Source: Bacteroidales bacterium (GTDB taxonomy: Bacteria; Bacteroidota; Bacteroidia; Bacteroidales; JAGOPY01). Taken from it: a DNA stretch of 64,000 nucleotides. The stretch spans positions 129,637 through 193,636 of the forward strand of contig JAGOPY010000006.1 of assembly GCA_017991835.1 (NCBI GenBank), written 5' to 3'. This document shows, piece after piece, positions 26,853-34,272 of the stretch. Made by a program: the position numbers and the translations under genes. Every line of letters begins with the position of its first letter. The first letter of the stretch is position 1. A model generated the notes under the pieces. The model did no database searches. It saw only the letters and a list, made by a program, of their open reading frames with translations, and had not been told where the DNA came from.

Positions 26853-27818
26853 ATGAAACTAAGATCGATATTTTTATGTATAACTTGTTCAGGAATAGTA
26901 TCGTTGACCTATTCCCAGGAACGGATTACACTGGCGCAATATATCGAGCAGTACAAAGACCTGGCTATAGAAGAAATGAAAACCTACCGGATACCGGCAA
27001 GCATTACCCTGGCGCAGGGCATCCTGGAGTCGGACTGCGGAAACAGCCCGCTGGCCCGGGAAGCCAATAATCATTTCGGGATCAAATGCCACAAGGGGTG
27101 GACCGGGGCCACCTATCACCAGGATGACGACGCCCCGAACGAGTGTTTCCGCAAATACCGGAAAGCAGAGGAATCGTACCGCGATCATTCGCTGTTCCTG
27201 ACCACCCGCGACCGTTATAAGCTCCTGTTCGACCTTGAGGTCACCGATTACAAAGGTTGGGCGCACGGGCTTAAACAGGCCGGATACGCCACCAATCCCA
27301 GGTATCCGGAACTGCTGATCAAAATAGTCGAGGAGAACGGACTAGATGCTTTTGATGTGGTCTCGGGTCGTCAGTCGTTGGTCATTGGTCAGGAAGATCG
27401 CATTGATTCCGCAACTACAACCTTCAATATTCAACCTTCAACCTCGCCTCCTGATGATTTTGCTTTGGCAGGCAGAGGTGGGAACGACCGGATCATTTTT
27501 AAAAACAACGGTGTGAAATTCGTCCTGGCCAGGAAGGGGGATACGTACCGGAAGATTGCCGGAGAATTTGGGATTTATACCTGGCAGGTGGAAAAATACA
27601 ATGAGGCAGGGAAAAAATCGAAGCTCAAGGCGGGGGACAAAGTATACCTGGAAAAGAAAAAGGGATCTGCGGAAGCAAAGAGCCATGTCGTCCGGGCTGG
27701 TGAAACAATACGTTCTGTTTCACAGGATTATGGAGTACGGTTAAAAGCATTATGCCGGAAGAACAGGATAAAGGATAAAGACAAGATCAGGGAAGGGGAG
27801 GTGTTATTGTTAAAATGA
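26853..27818 (+). CDS. secreted glucosaminidase-domain protein with two LysM domains
   Basis: 321 residues from the ATG at 26853; the frame is open from a TTG at 26832, but the ATG gives a clean signal peptide (MKLRSIFLCITCSGIVSLTY). Residues ~20-165 are a mannosyl-glycoprotein endo-beta-N-acetylglucosaminidase (FlgJ/AcmA type) domain: SITLAQGILESDCGNS, NHFGIKCHKGW, and YATNPRYPELL. The linker (~170-205) is low-complexity and encoded by heptamer arrays (27367-27394, 27414-27448). Two LysM domains follow (FVLARKGDTYRKIAGEFGIY; HVVRAGETIRSVSQDYGV). It probably cuts peptidoglycan during growth or division. Confidence 0.9.
   Translation: MKLRSIFLCITCSGIVSLTYSQERITLAQYIEQYKDLAIEEMKTYRIPASITLAQGILESDCGNSPLAREANNHFGIKCHKGWTGATYHQDDDAPNECFRKYRKAEESYRDHSLFLTTRDRYKLLFDLEVTDYKGWAHGLKQAGYATNPRYPELLIKIVEENGLDAFDVVSGRQSLVIGQEDRIDSATTTFNIQPSTSPPDDFALAGRGGNDRIIFKNNGVKFVLARKGDTYRKIAGEFGIYTWQVEKYNEAGKKSKLKAGDKVYLEKKKGSAEAKSHVVRAGETIRSVSQDYGVRLKALCRKNRIKDKDKIREGEVLLLK
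27367..27448. repeat. two heptamer arrays encoding the LysM linker
   Basis: 27367-27394 holds four 7-bp units of GTCGTCA/GTCGTTG/GTCATTG/GTCAGGA; 27414-27448 holds five more of the type CCTTCAA/TATTCAA. Both lie in frame between the glucosaminidase and the first LysM domain, where a flexible linker tolerates them. Confidence 0.75.
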
Positions 27819-27907
27819 GGTTAAATTTTGTTATTTTTAGACAATTGACGGTAATTTTATTTCGATTATTATTACTTTTGTTATGATGAGTGATTAATTT
27901 TAAAAAT

Positions 27908-27931
27908 ATTTCGGGAAAAGCCCTGAAATTT
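27908..27931 (+). terminator. possible terminator after the LysM gene
   Basis: Imperfect stem ATTTCGGG / CCCTGAAAT with loop AAAAG and a T/A-rich stretch after it, 90 bp beyond the stop. One bulge and no clean T tract, so weak. Confidence 0.35.
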
Positions 27932-28075
27932 AAATTTATTATTGTTTTGGTAATTAAATTTGTTTTACTTTGCATTATTGGAAACCAAGTCTGTTCAAAT
28001 ATCGGATGTTAAAGCATGAAGCAACACAAATGATTATGAACTAAGAATTTAGAGCAGGAACAAAAACTTATCATT

Positions 28076-29692
28076 ATGAAAAGAATATTCTTTACCTTTT
28101 TAATTCTGGTGGCTTTTTTAGCCGGTTACTCACAAATGACCAACAATGGCGGCACTATTACTGTTGAAAATGGTGCCACATTGGTTATTGAAGGCGACTA
28201 TACCAGCACTAATTCAGGGAGTATCGTGATTGACGGGGCGGTACAACTGAAAGGCGATTTCGTCAATAACGGCGGCAGCATCGGAGCTGCCTCGGTTGGC
28301 AGCCTTACTTTTAACGGCACAGGTCCCCAGGAAATTACCGGCGACACACCAACCAATTTTTACTGTGCTGTTACGGTCAACAACACTAACGGTGTAGCGC
28401 TGACCAACACCCAGACCGGGGCCAGCCAGACGATGAGCAATACCTTCACCCTCTCCGGAGGTAAGGTCACCCTCAACAATTTTGATCTTACAGTGGGCAG
28501 CACCGGGGTAACCGGGGCAGATGCCAGTAAATATATTGTTACAAATGGTACCGGGCAGCTTAAAGCTTCGGTGGCCAACACCAACTTCCTGATGCCCGTC
28601 GGATCCGCCACCTATTACAACCCGGTGATCCTGAATGAAGCGGGCACATCGGATGTATATGGTGTGAGATTCTCCGAGGGCAAACCCGGCGGATGGACAG
28701 GCACCGACCATGCCGTCGACGGCTACTGGACGGTAACGGAAGGCCTGGCAGGTGGCGCTAACCTCTCTGTGACACCGCAGTGGGCTGGCGCGCAGGAAGA
28801 TGCCAACTTCGACAACCAGGATTGCGCCGTCGGCGTATCCTCCGACCTCGGTGGCAATGTCACCTGGGCCGCCCTGGGTGCCGCAACCGGAAATGATCCT
28901 TACTACATCACCGGCTCTGGATTCACCGGCGTAGGGACCTTCCTGGTCGGCGACAGCTTCTGGAATACAATTCTGCTGAATATCGATATGTTCCTCGCCG
29001 GGCCTTACAACGCCGGCTCCATGTCGACCGCACTCAACTCACAGATTCCGCTGACCGATCCTTACGGTAACGGGACCAATGCCACGCTCGTACCGGAGAA
29101 TGCCGTCGACTGGGTGGAGATCGAACTGAGGAGCCAGGCCAACCCGGCCACCGTGGTGGCCAGCTATTCGGGCTTCCTGAAGAACGACGGCGATGTCCTC
29201 GCGATAGACGGCAGTTCGGGCGTGAAACTTACCGGCCTGGCCAAAGCACAGTATTACGTAGCCGTTCGTCACCGCAACCACCTCGGCGTCATGACCGCCA
29301 GCCCGATCGATTTCACCGCCGCCGGGCCTTATAGCTTCGACTTCTCCACCGGTTCCAATATCTATGGAACTAATGCGATGAGAAACATGGGTGCAAAATG
29401 GGCTTTATGGTCTGGCGATGCAAATGGAAACGGAGCAGTAGAATTTGTAAACGACCCAAGTGATATAACTCCTATAAATAATGAAGTTGTTAATAATGTC
29501 GGCAATCCCTCTAATGACCCTACTTGGTACGGTGCTGCACAATATCATAATGCCGACACAGATTTGAATGGCTATGTTCAATTTGTCAACGACCCCAGTG
29601 ATATCACTCCGATTTCAGCATCGGTTACAAATAACCCAATCAATTCTTCCGGTGATCCAACAATTGTTTTGAACCAGCAACTGCCCAATTAA
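28076..29692 (+). CDS. exported surface protein with dockerin-like C-terminal repeats
   Basis: 538 residues. Signal peptide 1-19 (MKRIFFTFLILVAFLAGYS). Residues ~25-300 are Gly/Thr/Asn-rich beta-repeat sequence; ~305-430 is a compact domain (DWVEIELRSQANPATVVASY, then YYVAVRHRNHLGVMTASP). The last ~100 residues hold two calcium-loop-like repeats, DANGNGAVEFVNDPSDI and DTDLNGYVQFVNDPSDI, and end QQLPN. This resembles the DxNxDG...EQLP ending of many large Bacteroidota surface proteins. No T9SS tail is present. GC-rich (39 of 60 bases at 28681) until ~29360, then abruptly AT-rich. First of three same-strand genes. Confidence 0.75.
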   Translation: MKRIFFTFLILVAFLAGYSQMTNNGGTITVENGATLVIEGDYTSTNSGSIVIDGAVQLKGDFVNNGGSIGAASVGSLTFNGTGPQEITGDTPTNFYCAVTVNNTNGVALTNTQTGASQTMSNTFTLSGGKVTLNNFDLTVGSTGVTGADASKYIVTNGTGQLKASVANTNFLMPVGSATYYNPVILNEAGTSDVYGVRFSEGKPGGWTGTDHAVDGYWTVTEGLAGGANLSVTPQWAGAQEDANFDNQDCAVGVSSDLGGNVTWAALGAATGNDPYYITGSGFTGVGTFLVGDSFWNTILLNIDMFLAGPYNAGSMSTALNSQIPLTDPYGNGTNATLVPENAVDWVEIELRSQANPATVVASYSGFLKNDGDVLAIDGSSGVKLTGLAKAQYYVAVRHRNHLGVMTASPIDFTAAGPYSFDFSTGSNIYGTNAMRNMGAKWALWSGDANGNGAVEFVNDPSDITPINNEVVNNVGNPSNDPTWYGAAQYHNADTDLNGYVQFVNDPSDITPISASVTNNPINSSGDPTIVLNQQLPN

Positions 29693-29715
29693 TTATAATG
29701 ATAATAACTATAGCT

Positions 29716-31953
29716 ATGAAAAGTATATACAAATTCTCGATTATCTTATTTTTACTGTTTGCATCTGTATTTAGTACGCAAGCATCTATAACTTACGGCC
29801 TTGATAACAAATGCAATACAGCGCAATTGGTAGTATCAGTCACCCCGGATCAGAATTATTCGGGTGGGCAGGCTGTTTGGACACCTGCGGCATTTACTAT
29901 TAGCTATCCAATGTCATATGGCCCATCTGTTTTAGGGGCTGTAACAAATCAACTTGGTTTTGCATTTGCCCCAGCAGGTCTTCTGGGAAATGATGGTACT
30001 AATTACTATCAGAAATATGCTCATTCTGCTGGATCTTCATTGTCTATGATTTCCGGAAATAGCTACGATCTTGTCTTGATTGCCCTTTCAGGACCTGGAA
30101 TTGGTGTATATTGCACGTTTGAAATACCGGCCAGTACAAATGCATGGGTTGGAACTAATAATGGATTTTCCATCTTCTCTAATTCAAACGGAAACCAAAT
30201 AGTTAACCCATATGGAGTTACTACACTCCCGAATGTGCCTCTGTTTACCGGAATTTTTTGGGATGGTATTTCTTGGTGTGGAGGCAGTGGTGTGAATCAA
30301 CAACCTGGAGCTGCCGATGGATCTCTAACCTGTTACGTGACTGGCCTTAGCGGTCAATTATCGACACCTGTTGCTACTCCTGCTATTGTTAACAAATTGA
30401 AGGTTTATACAGGCGGACAACTGACTATAATGCCTGGCGCAGCTTTGACAGTAAGTGACTCAACGATTATTAGAACTCCACAAGGTCTTGTTATTGCAGC
30501 TGATGCCAATGGAACTGGTTCTTTTAAGAATAATGCAGTAGTTAATAAAACTCAGTATCTGACTGGAGGTAGCATCACTGTTCAAGTGTACATGGCCAAT
30601 GACGAAGATCCTGGAGATTTTCATATGCATTTAATAGGTATCCCAGCATATGACCCTGTAATTGCTGATCCTGCCACAACCGGACCTGCATATCAACATC
30701 TTCAAAATTTTGAACTTGAGAACGGAAGTACATATGCATATAAATACGATGAACCCGGTAATCAATGGGTAAACTTATGGGAGCCATTAGAACAGATCCC
30801 AAGAATGGGTGGATTAGCAGTTAGTGATGTATCTGGTGTCAGCAAAACCTTAGACTTTACTGGAAAAATTAGTACTGGAAATGTTAATCAGCCTACTTTG
30901 CCCGCATCATGGGTAAAATCAATTACGGGTGAGGGTGGTCAGGGACTTTATTTGTTTTCTAACCCATATGCTTGTGGTATGAATCTAAGTGCTTTGCATG
31001 CTGATAATTATCAAAGAATTAATGCAATTTTCTGGACTTGGGAAAATGATCCAGCAGATAATTATGGAACATGGTGGTATGATGAAGAAGAAACCGGAGA
31101 TTGGATCGGTACCCTGGGAATTGGAGATGCGAATGGTGTAATTGGACCCGGACAAGGATTCTTTGGTCAATATTATTATCTTGGCACCACTATGAGGACA
31201 TTATCCTCAGCGTCGACTGATAATGAAAGAGTTCATACGTACACTCCAATTTTAAAGTCGACACCTATAAATTTCCTCAGAGTTCTTGCTGAAGGAAATG
31301 ACAGTAAAGATGAAATTATTATACGTTTCAGTGTCAATGGTACAGATGGGTTTGACGTGAGTCGCGATGTCGAAAATTGGGCTAGTATGTCTGAGAATGC
31401 AACGCAGATACATACATATGCAGGTTTACATGAATTAACAATTAATACGCTTCCATCACTCCTTCCTGGTCAATTAACCAGCGTTCCAATGTATTTCAAA
31501 TGTGGTGCGCAAGCTACCTATAAAATAACAGCCGAGAATATTGAAAGTTTTGAGAGTGGCACCGAAATTTGGCTTGAAGACCTGGCAGCAGGTGGGCCTT
31601 GGTATAACTTGTCAGATAACCCGGAATATGTATTTGACGGTTCTGCTGAAGATGATGTGAATAGGTTTGTCCTTCACTTCTTTGGACCAACCAGTATTGA
31701 AGATCCTTCAAGTATGAATACTGATGTCAGGATCTACGGTTACGGCCACGACGCCTATATCGTCAACTTCGGAAGCGAAACGGTGAAGGAATTTGTGGCC
31801 TATGACCTGATGGGACGTGAACTGCATCGCGGGACCCTCCCCAATAACTCGGTCAACAAGGTCCAGATCGGCGATGTCTCTGCCTACTATATCGTGAAGG
31901 TCATTACCAAAGAAGGCAATGTCTATACCGGTAAGGTTTATATCACGAAGTAA
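29716..31953 (+). CDS. T9SS type A cargo, large surface protein
   Basis: 745 residues from ATG 29716; an upstream in-frame ATG at 29698 is possible, but the later one gives a normal signal peptide (KSIYKFSIILFLLFASVFS). The body is Gly/Asn/Ser-rich with no recognised enzyme domain; parts such as LYLFSNPYACGMNL and GPGQGFFGQYYYLG recall other Bacteroidota surface proteins. The last ~75 residues are a T9SS sorting domain (EFVAYDLMGRELHRG, ending VYTGKVYITK). Codon use is AT-rich through almost the whole gene but turns GC-rich at ~31717, just where the sorting domain starts. Starts 23 bp after the preceding gene. Confidence 0.8.
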   Translation: MKSIYKFSIILFLLFASVFSTQASITYGLDNKCNTAQLVVSVTPDQNYSGGQAVWTPAAFTISYPMSYGPSVLGAVTNQLGFAFAPAGLLGNDGTNYYQKYAHSAGSSLSMISGNSYDLVLIALSGPGIGVYCTFEIPASTNAWVGTNNGFSIFSNSNGNQIVNPYGVTTLPNVPLFTGIFWDGISWCGGSGVNQQPGAADGSLTCYVTGLSGQLSTPVATPAIVNKLKVYTGGQLTIMPGAALTVSDSTIIRTPQGLVIAADANGTGSFKNNAVVNKTQYLTGGSITVQVYMANDEDPGDFHMHLIGIPAYDPVIADPATTGPAYQHLQNFELENGSTYAYKYDEPGNQWVNLWEPLEQIPRMGGLAVSDVSGVSKTLDFTGKISTGNVNQPTLPASWVKSITGEGGQGLYLFSNPYACGMNLSALHADNYQRINAIFWTWENDPADNYGTWWYDEEETGDWIGTLGIGDANGVIGPGQGFFGQYYYLGTTMRTLSSASTDNERVHTYTPILKSTPINFLRVLAEGNDSKDEIIIRFSVNGTDGFDVSRDVENWASMSENATQIHTYAGLHELTINTLPSLLPGQLTSVPMYFKCGAQATYKITAENIESFESGTEIWLEDLAAGGPWYNLSDNPEYVFDGSAEDDVNRFVLHFFGPTSIEDPSSMNTDVRIYGYGHDAYIVNFGSETVKEFVAYDLMGRELHRGTLPNNSVNKVQIGDVSAYYIVKVITKEGNVYTGKVYITK

Positions 31954-31998
31954 AAACGGACAATTATTAATATAATTAACGAAAAAAACATTCCAGAT

Positions 31999-32229
31999 AT
32001 GAAAAAAGCAATAGTTAACCTGATTCTAGTGGGATTATTGATAATTGTTCCTGTGATCATCGTCAGCGCCTCAGCCCCCCCGCCACCACCACCAGGACCG
32101 GGAGGAACCGACGACCCCATCGGAGGCGGAGCAGCTCCCATCGGCAGCGGTATCGTGATGCTGATCTCAATGGGCGCAGCCTACGGTGCAAAGAAAGTCT
32201 ACGACGCCCGGAAAAGGCTCGAAGAATAA
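31999..32229 (+). CDS. small exported protein with a C-terminal sorting-like signal (PID-CTERM-like)
   Basis: 76 residues. N-terminal hydrophobic segment 5-24 (signal peptide), then PPPPPPGPGGTDDPIGGG, a PIGSG motif, a second hydrophobic segment (IVMLISMGAAYGA) and a basic tail KKVYDARKRLEE. Short motif, membrane helix and positive end form the tripartite layout of sortase/exosortase substrates; the AYGAKKxYDARK ending resembles Bacteroidota 'PID-CTERM' proteins (from memory, not searched). Its mature part would be only ~25 residues. Last gene before a strong terminator. Confidence 0.75.
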   Translation: MKKAIVNLILVGLLIIVPVIIVSASAPPPPPPGPGGTDDPIGGGAAPIGSGIVMLISMGAAYGAKKVYDARKRLEE

Positions 32230-32255
32230 GGACCCAAAGTCATTTTAATAATAAC

Positions 32256-32290
32256 GAGGGCGTCTCTGTTGAGTCCGCCCTCTTTTTATT
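32256..32290 (+). terminator. intrinsic terminator of the surface-protein operon
   Basis: Stem GAGGGCG (32256-32262) / CGCCCTC (32276-32282) with a 13-nt loop and a five-T run, 26 bp after the last stop. It also abuts the stop of the convergent protease gene (32293). Confidence 0.85.
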
Positions 32291-32292
32291 GC

Positions 32293-34266
32293 TTATCGCA
32301 CAATGACTTTGACGAATAAATATCGCTGCTTTATCGTCAGACGGATAAGGTAAAGGCCCGATGAATAACCCGAAAGGTCAAGGGTGATCAATGGATAGGT
32401 CTGCTCTGTGAATGTCTGCTCAAACACCTTCAACCCGGGAATCGTAAAAACCTCTGCTTTAATATCCGAAGGCAAGTCTTCGGTAATGTAAATGCTCACA
32501 AGCCCGCTGGTGGGATTGGGATACACTTTTCCGACAATATGGATGTAATCCTTCAAGAACAAGGTATCGTAAGCTAAGCCGTCGGTCACCGTCAGCCTTA
32601 CATCAAACTTGCCGCCATTGGGGTAATTGACCGTAACAGGGCCATCCCCGTTGTAGGTTTCCGGAACGCCCCCCTCAAAGTACCATTCCCAGGCCATCGG
32701 ATCGCCGGAACTGTAATCGGTGAAAATGACGTCGTTGCCAATCAATGTTATTACCGGATCGGCGTTGAATGCGGCCGTTAACTGGGTGAACTTTCCCGGA
32801 AGGAATGAAATGCCCGTGTTATCAGGATCAAGCCAGTATTTTAGTTGCTGAGAGGAATCGGTGCCGTTCTGGTCCCAGGAATAAGAGAACTTGCCGTAGA
32901 AATCGGGCTGATCGGGACCTGTATTCGGTCCGCCGCCACCCGGCTCGCAGGCCGCCTGCCCACCGGTGAGGGTGCCGATGATACGGCCGTAATTGTCGAA
33001 CAGCGGCGATCCCGACGATCCGCCTTCGGTCACACCCCAGCCGCTTTCGGTAGCGCTCCAGTAAACCTGCCAGTGCGTGCCGAATTCACCGCTCCACTGC
33101 GAGGAGGTAAGCTGGTCGGTATAGGTCGAAATCTTTTTCACATCTCCCGCCGGGTGGTGTATGGTGACCCCGCTGAAGCTGGCTGCATTCTCAATGCTCC
33201 AGCCGTTAAAAAAAGGATCGTAATGCGGTGGTACCTCATTATCAAGCCGGAGAAGGAGGAAATCGGAACCGGATGTGCTGGCATTGGCCAGCTTTGCTGC
33301 GCCATTCATGGTCAGCAGCTCAGGCGTCTGGGAAATGTTCTCACATCCCGGATATTCATAATTGAAATAAAAGATCCATTGTGCCAGTTCTTCCGGGGTC
33401 ACATAAGGCGCACAATGATCTGCCGTCAGAAGAAAAGGCGTATTGTCCTGCCGGGTGTTGTTGACCAGCGAACCGGTACACCAAAAAAAACCGCCGCCAT
33501 CCCTGACATAGATCCGGACCACTCCCTGCTTCTGAAACTGCCAGTTATCACCCTCCGGGCAATTGATATTCACCTCGCAGTCGTCCGATGAACTCCGGCC
33601 GGCGATTCTGTCGGGTAAATCGCGGTAAACGCATGATATCTCCCCGAGATGGCATCGGGCACCGGAAATATCTGCCCCGGCATTGGCATTGAGTTCGATG
33701 ATCACTCTATCTCCGGTGGTCAGCTCGGTCGAGAAAATGCCCTGTGGTTTATAATTATATAAGGTATAAGCCCCCAGTACCGAGGTTCTGTCGGGACTGT
33801 AAGCGTAAAGACTGAATCCTTCCGGCAGGATGAACCGGTCGAAGTGCAGCCCGATGGCCAGTGCCCCGCTGCAGGTTACCTCCAGTCGCCAGATTTGGGT
33901 ACCCTCATCCGTAAGGAAAACATCGCCGTCGTTCATAATATCCAGTCCGGCAAAGACAGCGATCCCGATTCGCCGGTTCAGGCCATTCTTTTCCGATTCC
34001 TGATCTTCAGCATCCAGGATGCTTCTTTCGGGCATGGTCAGGATATGCTCCCTGGCTGCCGGGAGATTGTACCTGAAACTTTCAGGCGTGCCTTTTTGCG
34101 AAATTTGTGAGAAAAGGAGAAGGGGAAAAAGGGCGATAAGGGTGATAAGGAGATGGGGAGAATGGGAGAAGGGGAGACGGGGAGGCAGGGAGAAGGGGAG
34201 ACAGGGAGAATCCTTGCGGTCTCCCTGCCTTAAATGCTTAAGCAAAGTAATTAAAGATATTGACAT
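32293..34266 (-). CDS. trypsin-like serine protease with a PKD domain and T9SS type A tail
   Basis: 657 residues. Catalytic triad of a lysyl-endopeptidase-like S1 enzyme: His284 (TADHC), Asp335 (GSDFLLLRL) and Ser418 (GGSSGSPLF); CTGSLVNN precedes them. A PKD domain (~515-580, EWYFEGGVPETY) and a sorting tail (KVYPNPTSGLVSIYI to KVIVR) follow. The N-terminus is odd: the only start gives a ~36-residue polar leader before the hydrophobic core (LLITLIALFPLLLFSQ), and both leader and core are encoded by a pyrimidine-rich octamer array. The gene starts 6 bp after its paralogue. Confidence 0.88.
   Translation of the reverse strand: MSISLITLLKHLRQGDRKDSPCLPFSLPPRLPFSHSPHLLITLIALFPLLLFSQISQKGTPESFRYNLPAAREHILTMPERSILDAEDQESEKNGLNRRIGIAVFAGLDIMNDGDVFLTDEGTQIWRLEVTCSGALAIGLHFDRFILPEGFSLYAYSPDRTSVLGAYTLYNYKPQGIFSTELTTGDRVIIELNANAGADISGARCHLGEISCVYRDLPDRIAGRSSSDDCEVNINCPEGDNWQFQKQGVVRIYVRDGGGFFWCTGSLVNNTRQDNTPFLLTADHCAPYVTPEELAQWIFYFNYEYPGCENISQTPELLTMNGAAKLANASTSGSDFLLLRLDNEVPPHYDPFFNGWSIENAASFSGVTIHHPAGDVKKISTYTDQLTSSQWSGEFGTHWQVYWSATESGWGVTEGGSSGSPLFDNYGRIIGTLTGGQAACEPGGGGPNTGPDQPDFYGKFSYSWDQNGTDSSQQLKYWLDPDNTGISFLPGKFTQLTAAFNADPVITLIGNDVIFTDYSSGDPMAWEWYFEGGVPETYNGDGPVTVNYPNGGKFDVRLTVTDGLAYDTLFLKDYIHIVGKVYPNPTSGLVSIYITEDLPSDIKAEVFTIPGLKVFEQTFTEQTYPLITLDLSGYSSGLYLIRLTIKQRYLFVKVIVR
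34107..34210. repeat. purine-rich octamer array in the protease leader
   Basis: Thirteen 8-bp steps in one register, of which the last seven (34155-34210: GGGGAGAA, TGGGAGAA, GGGGAGAC and so on) are clear and the first six degenerate (AAGGAGAT, AGGGTGAT, GGGCGATA). Read on the minus strand it encodes the leader and signal-peptide core of the serine protease. An inverted repeat CAGGGAGA / TCTCCCTG (34202-34209 / 34220-34227) borders it. Confidence 0.85.
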
Positions 34267-34272
34267 TGAGAA

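Noticed and set aside
27819..28075. Promoter of the surface-protein operon
   Set aside because: Candidates TACTTTTG (27883-27890) and a shorter TACTTTGC (27966-27973) exist in this AT-rich gap, but neither has a well-spaced -33, so none was called.
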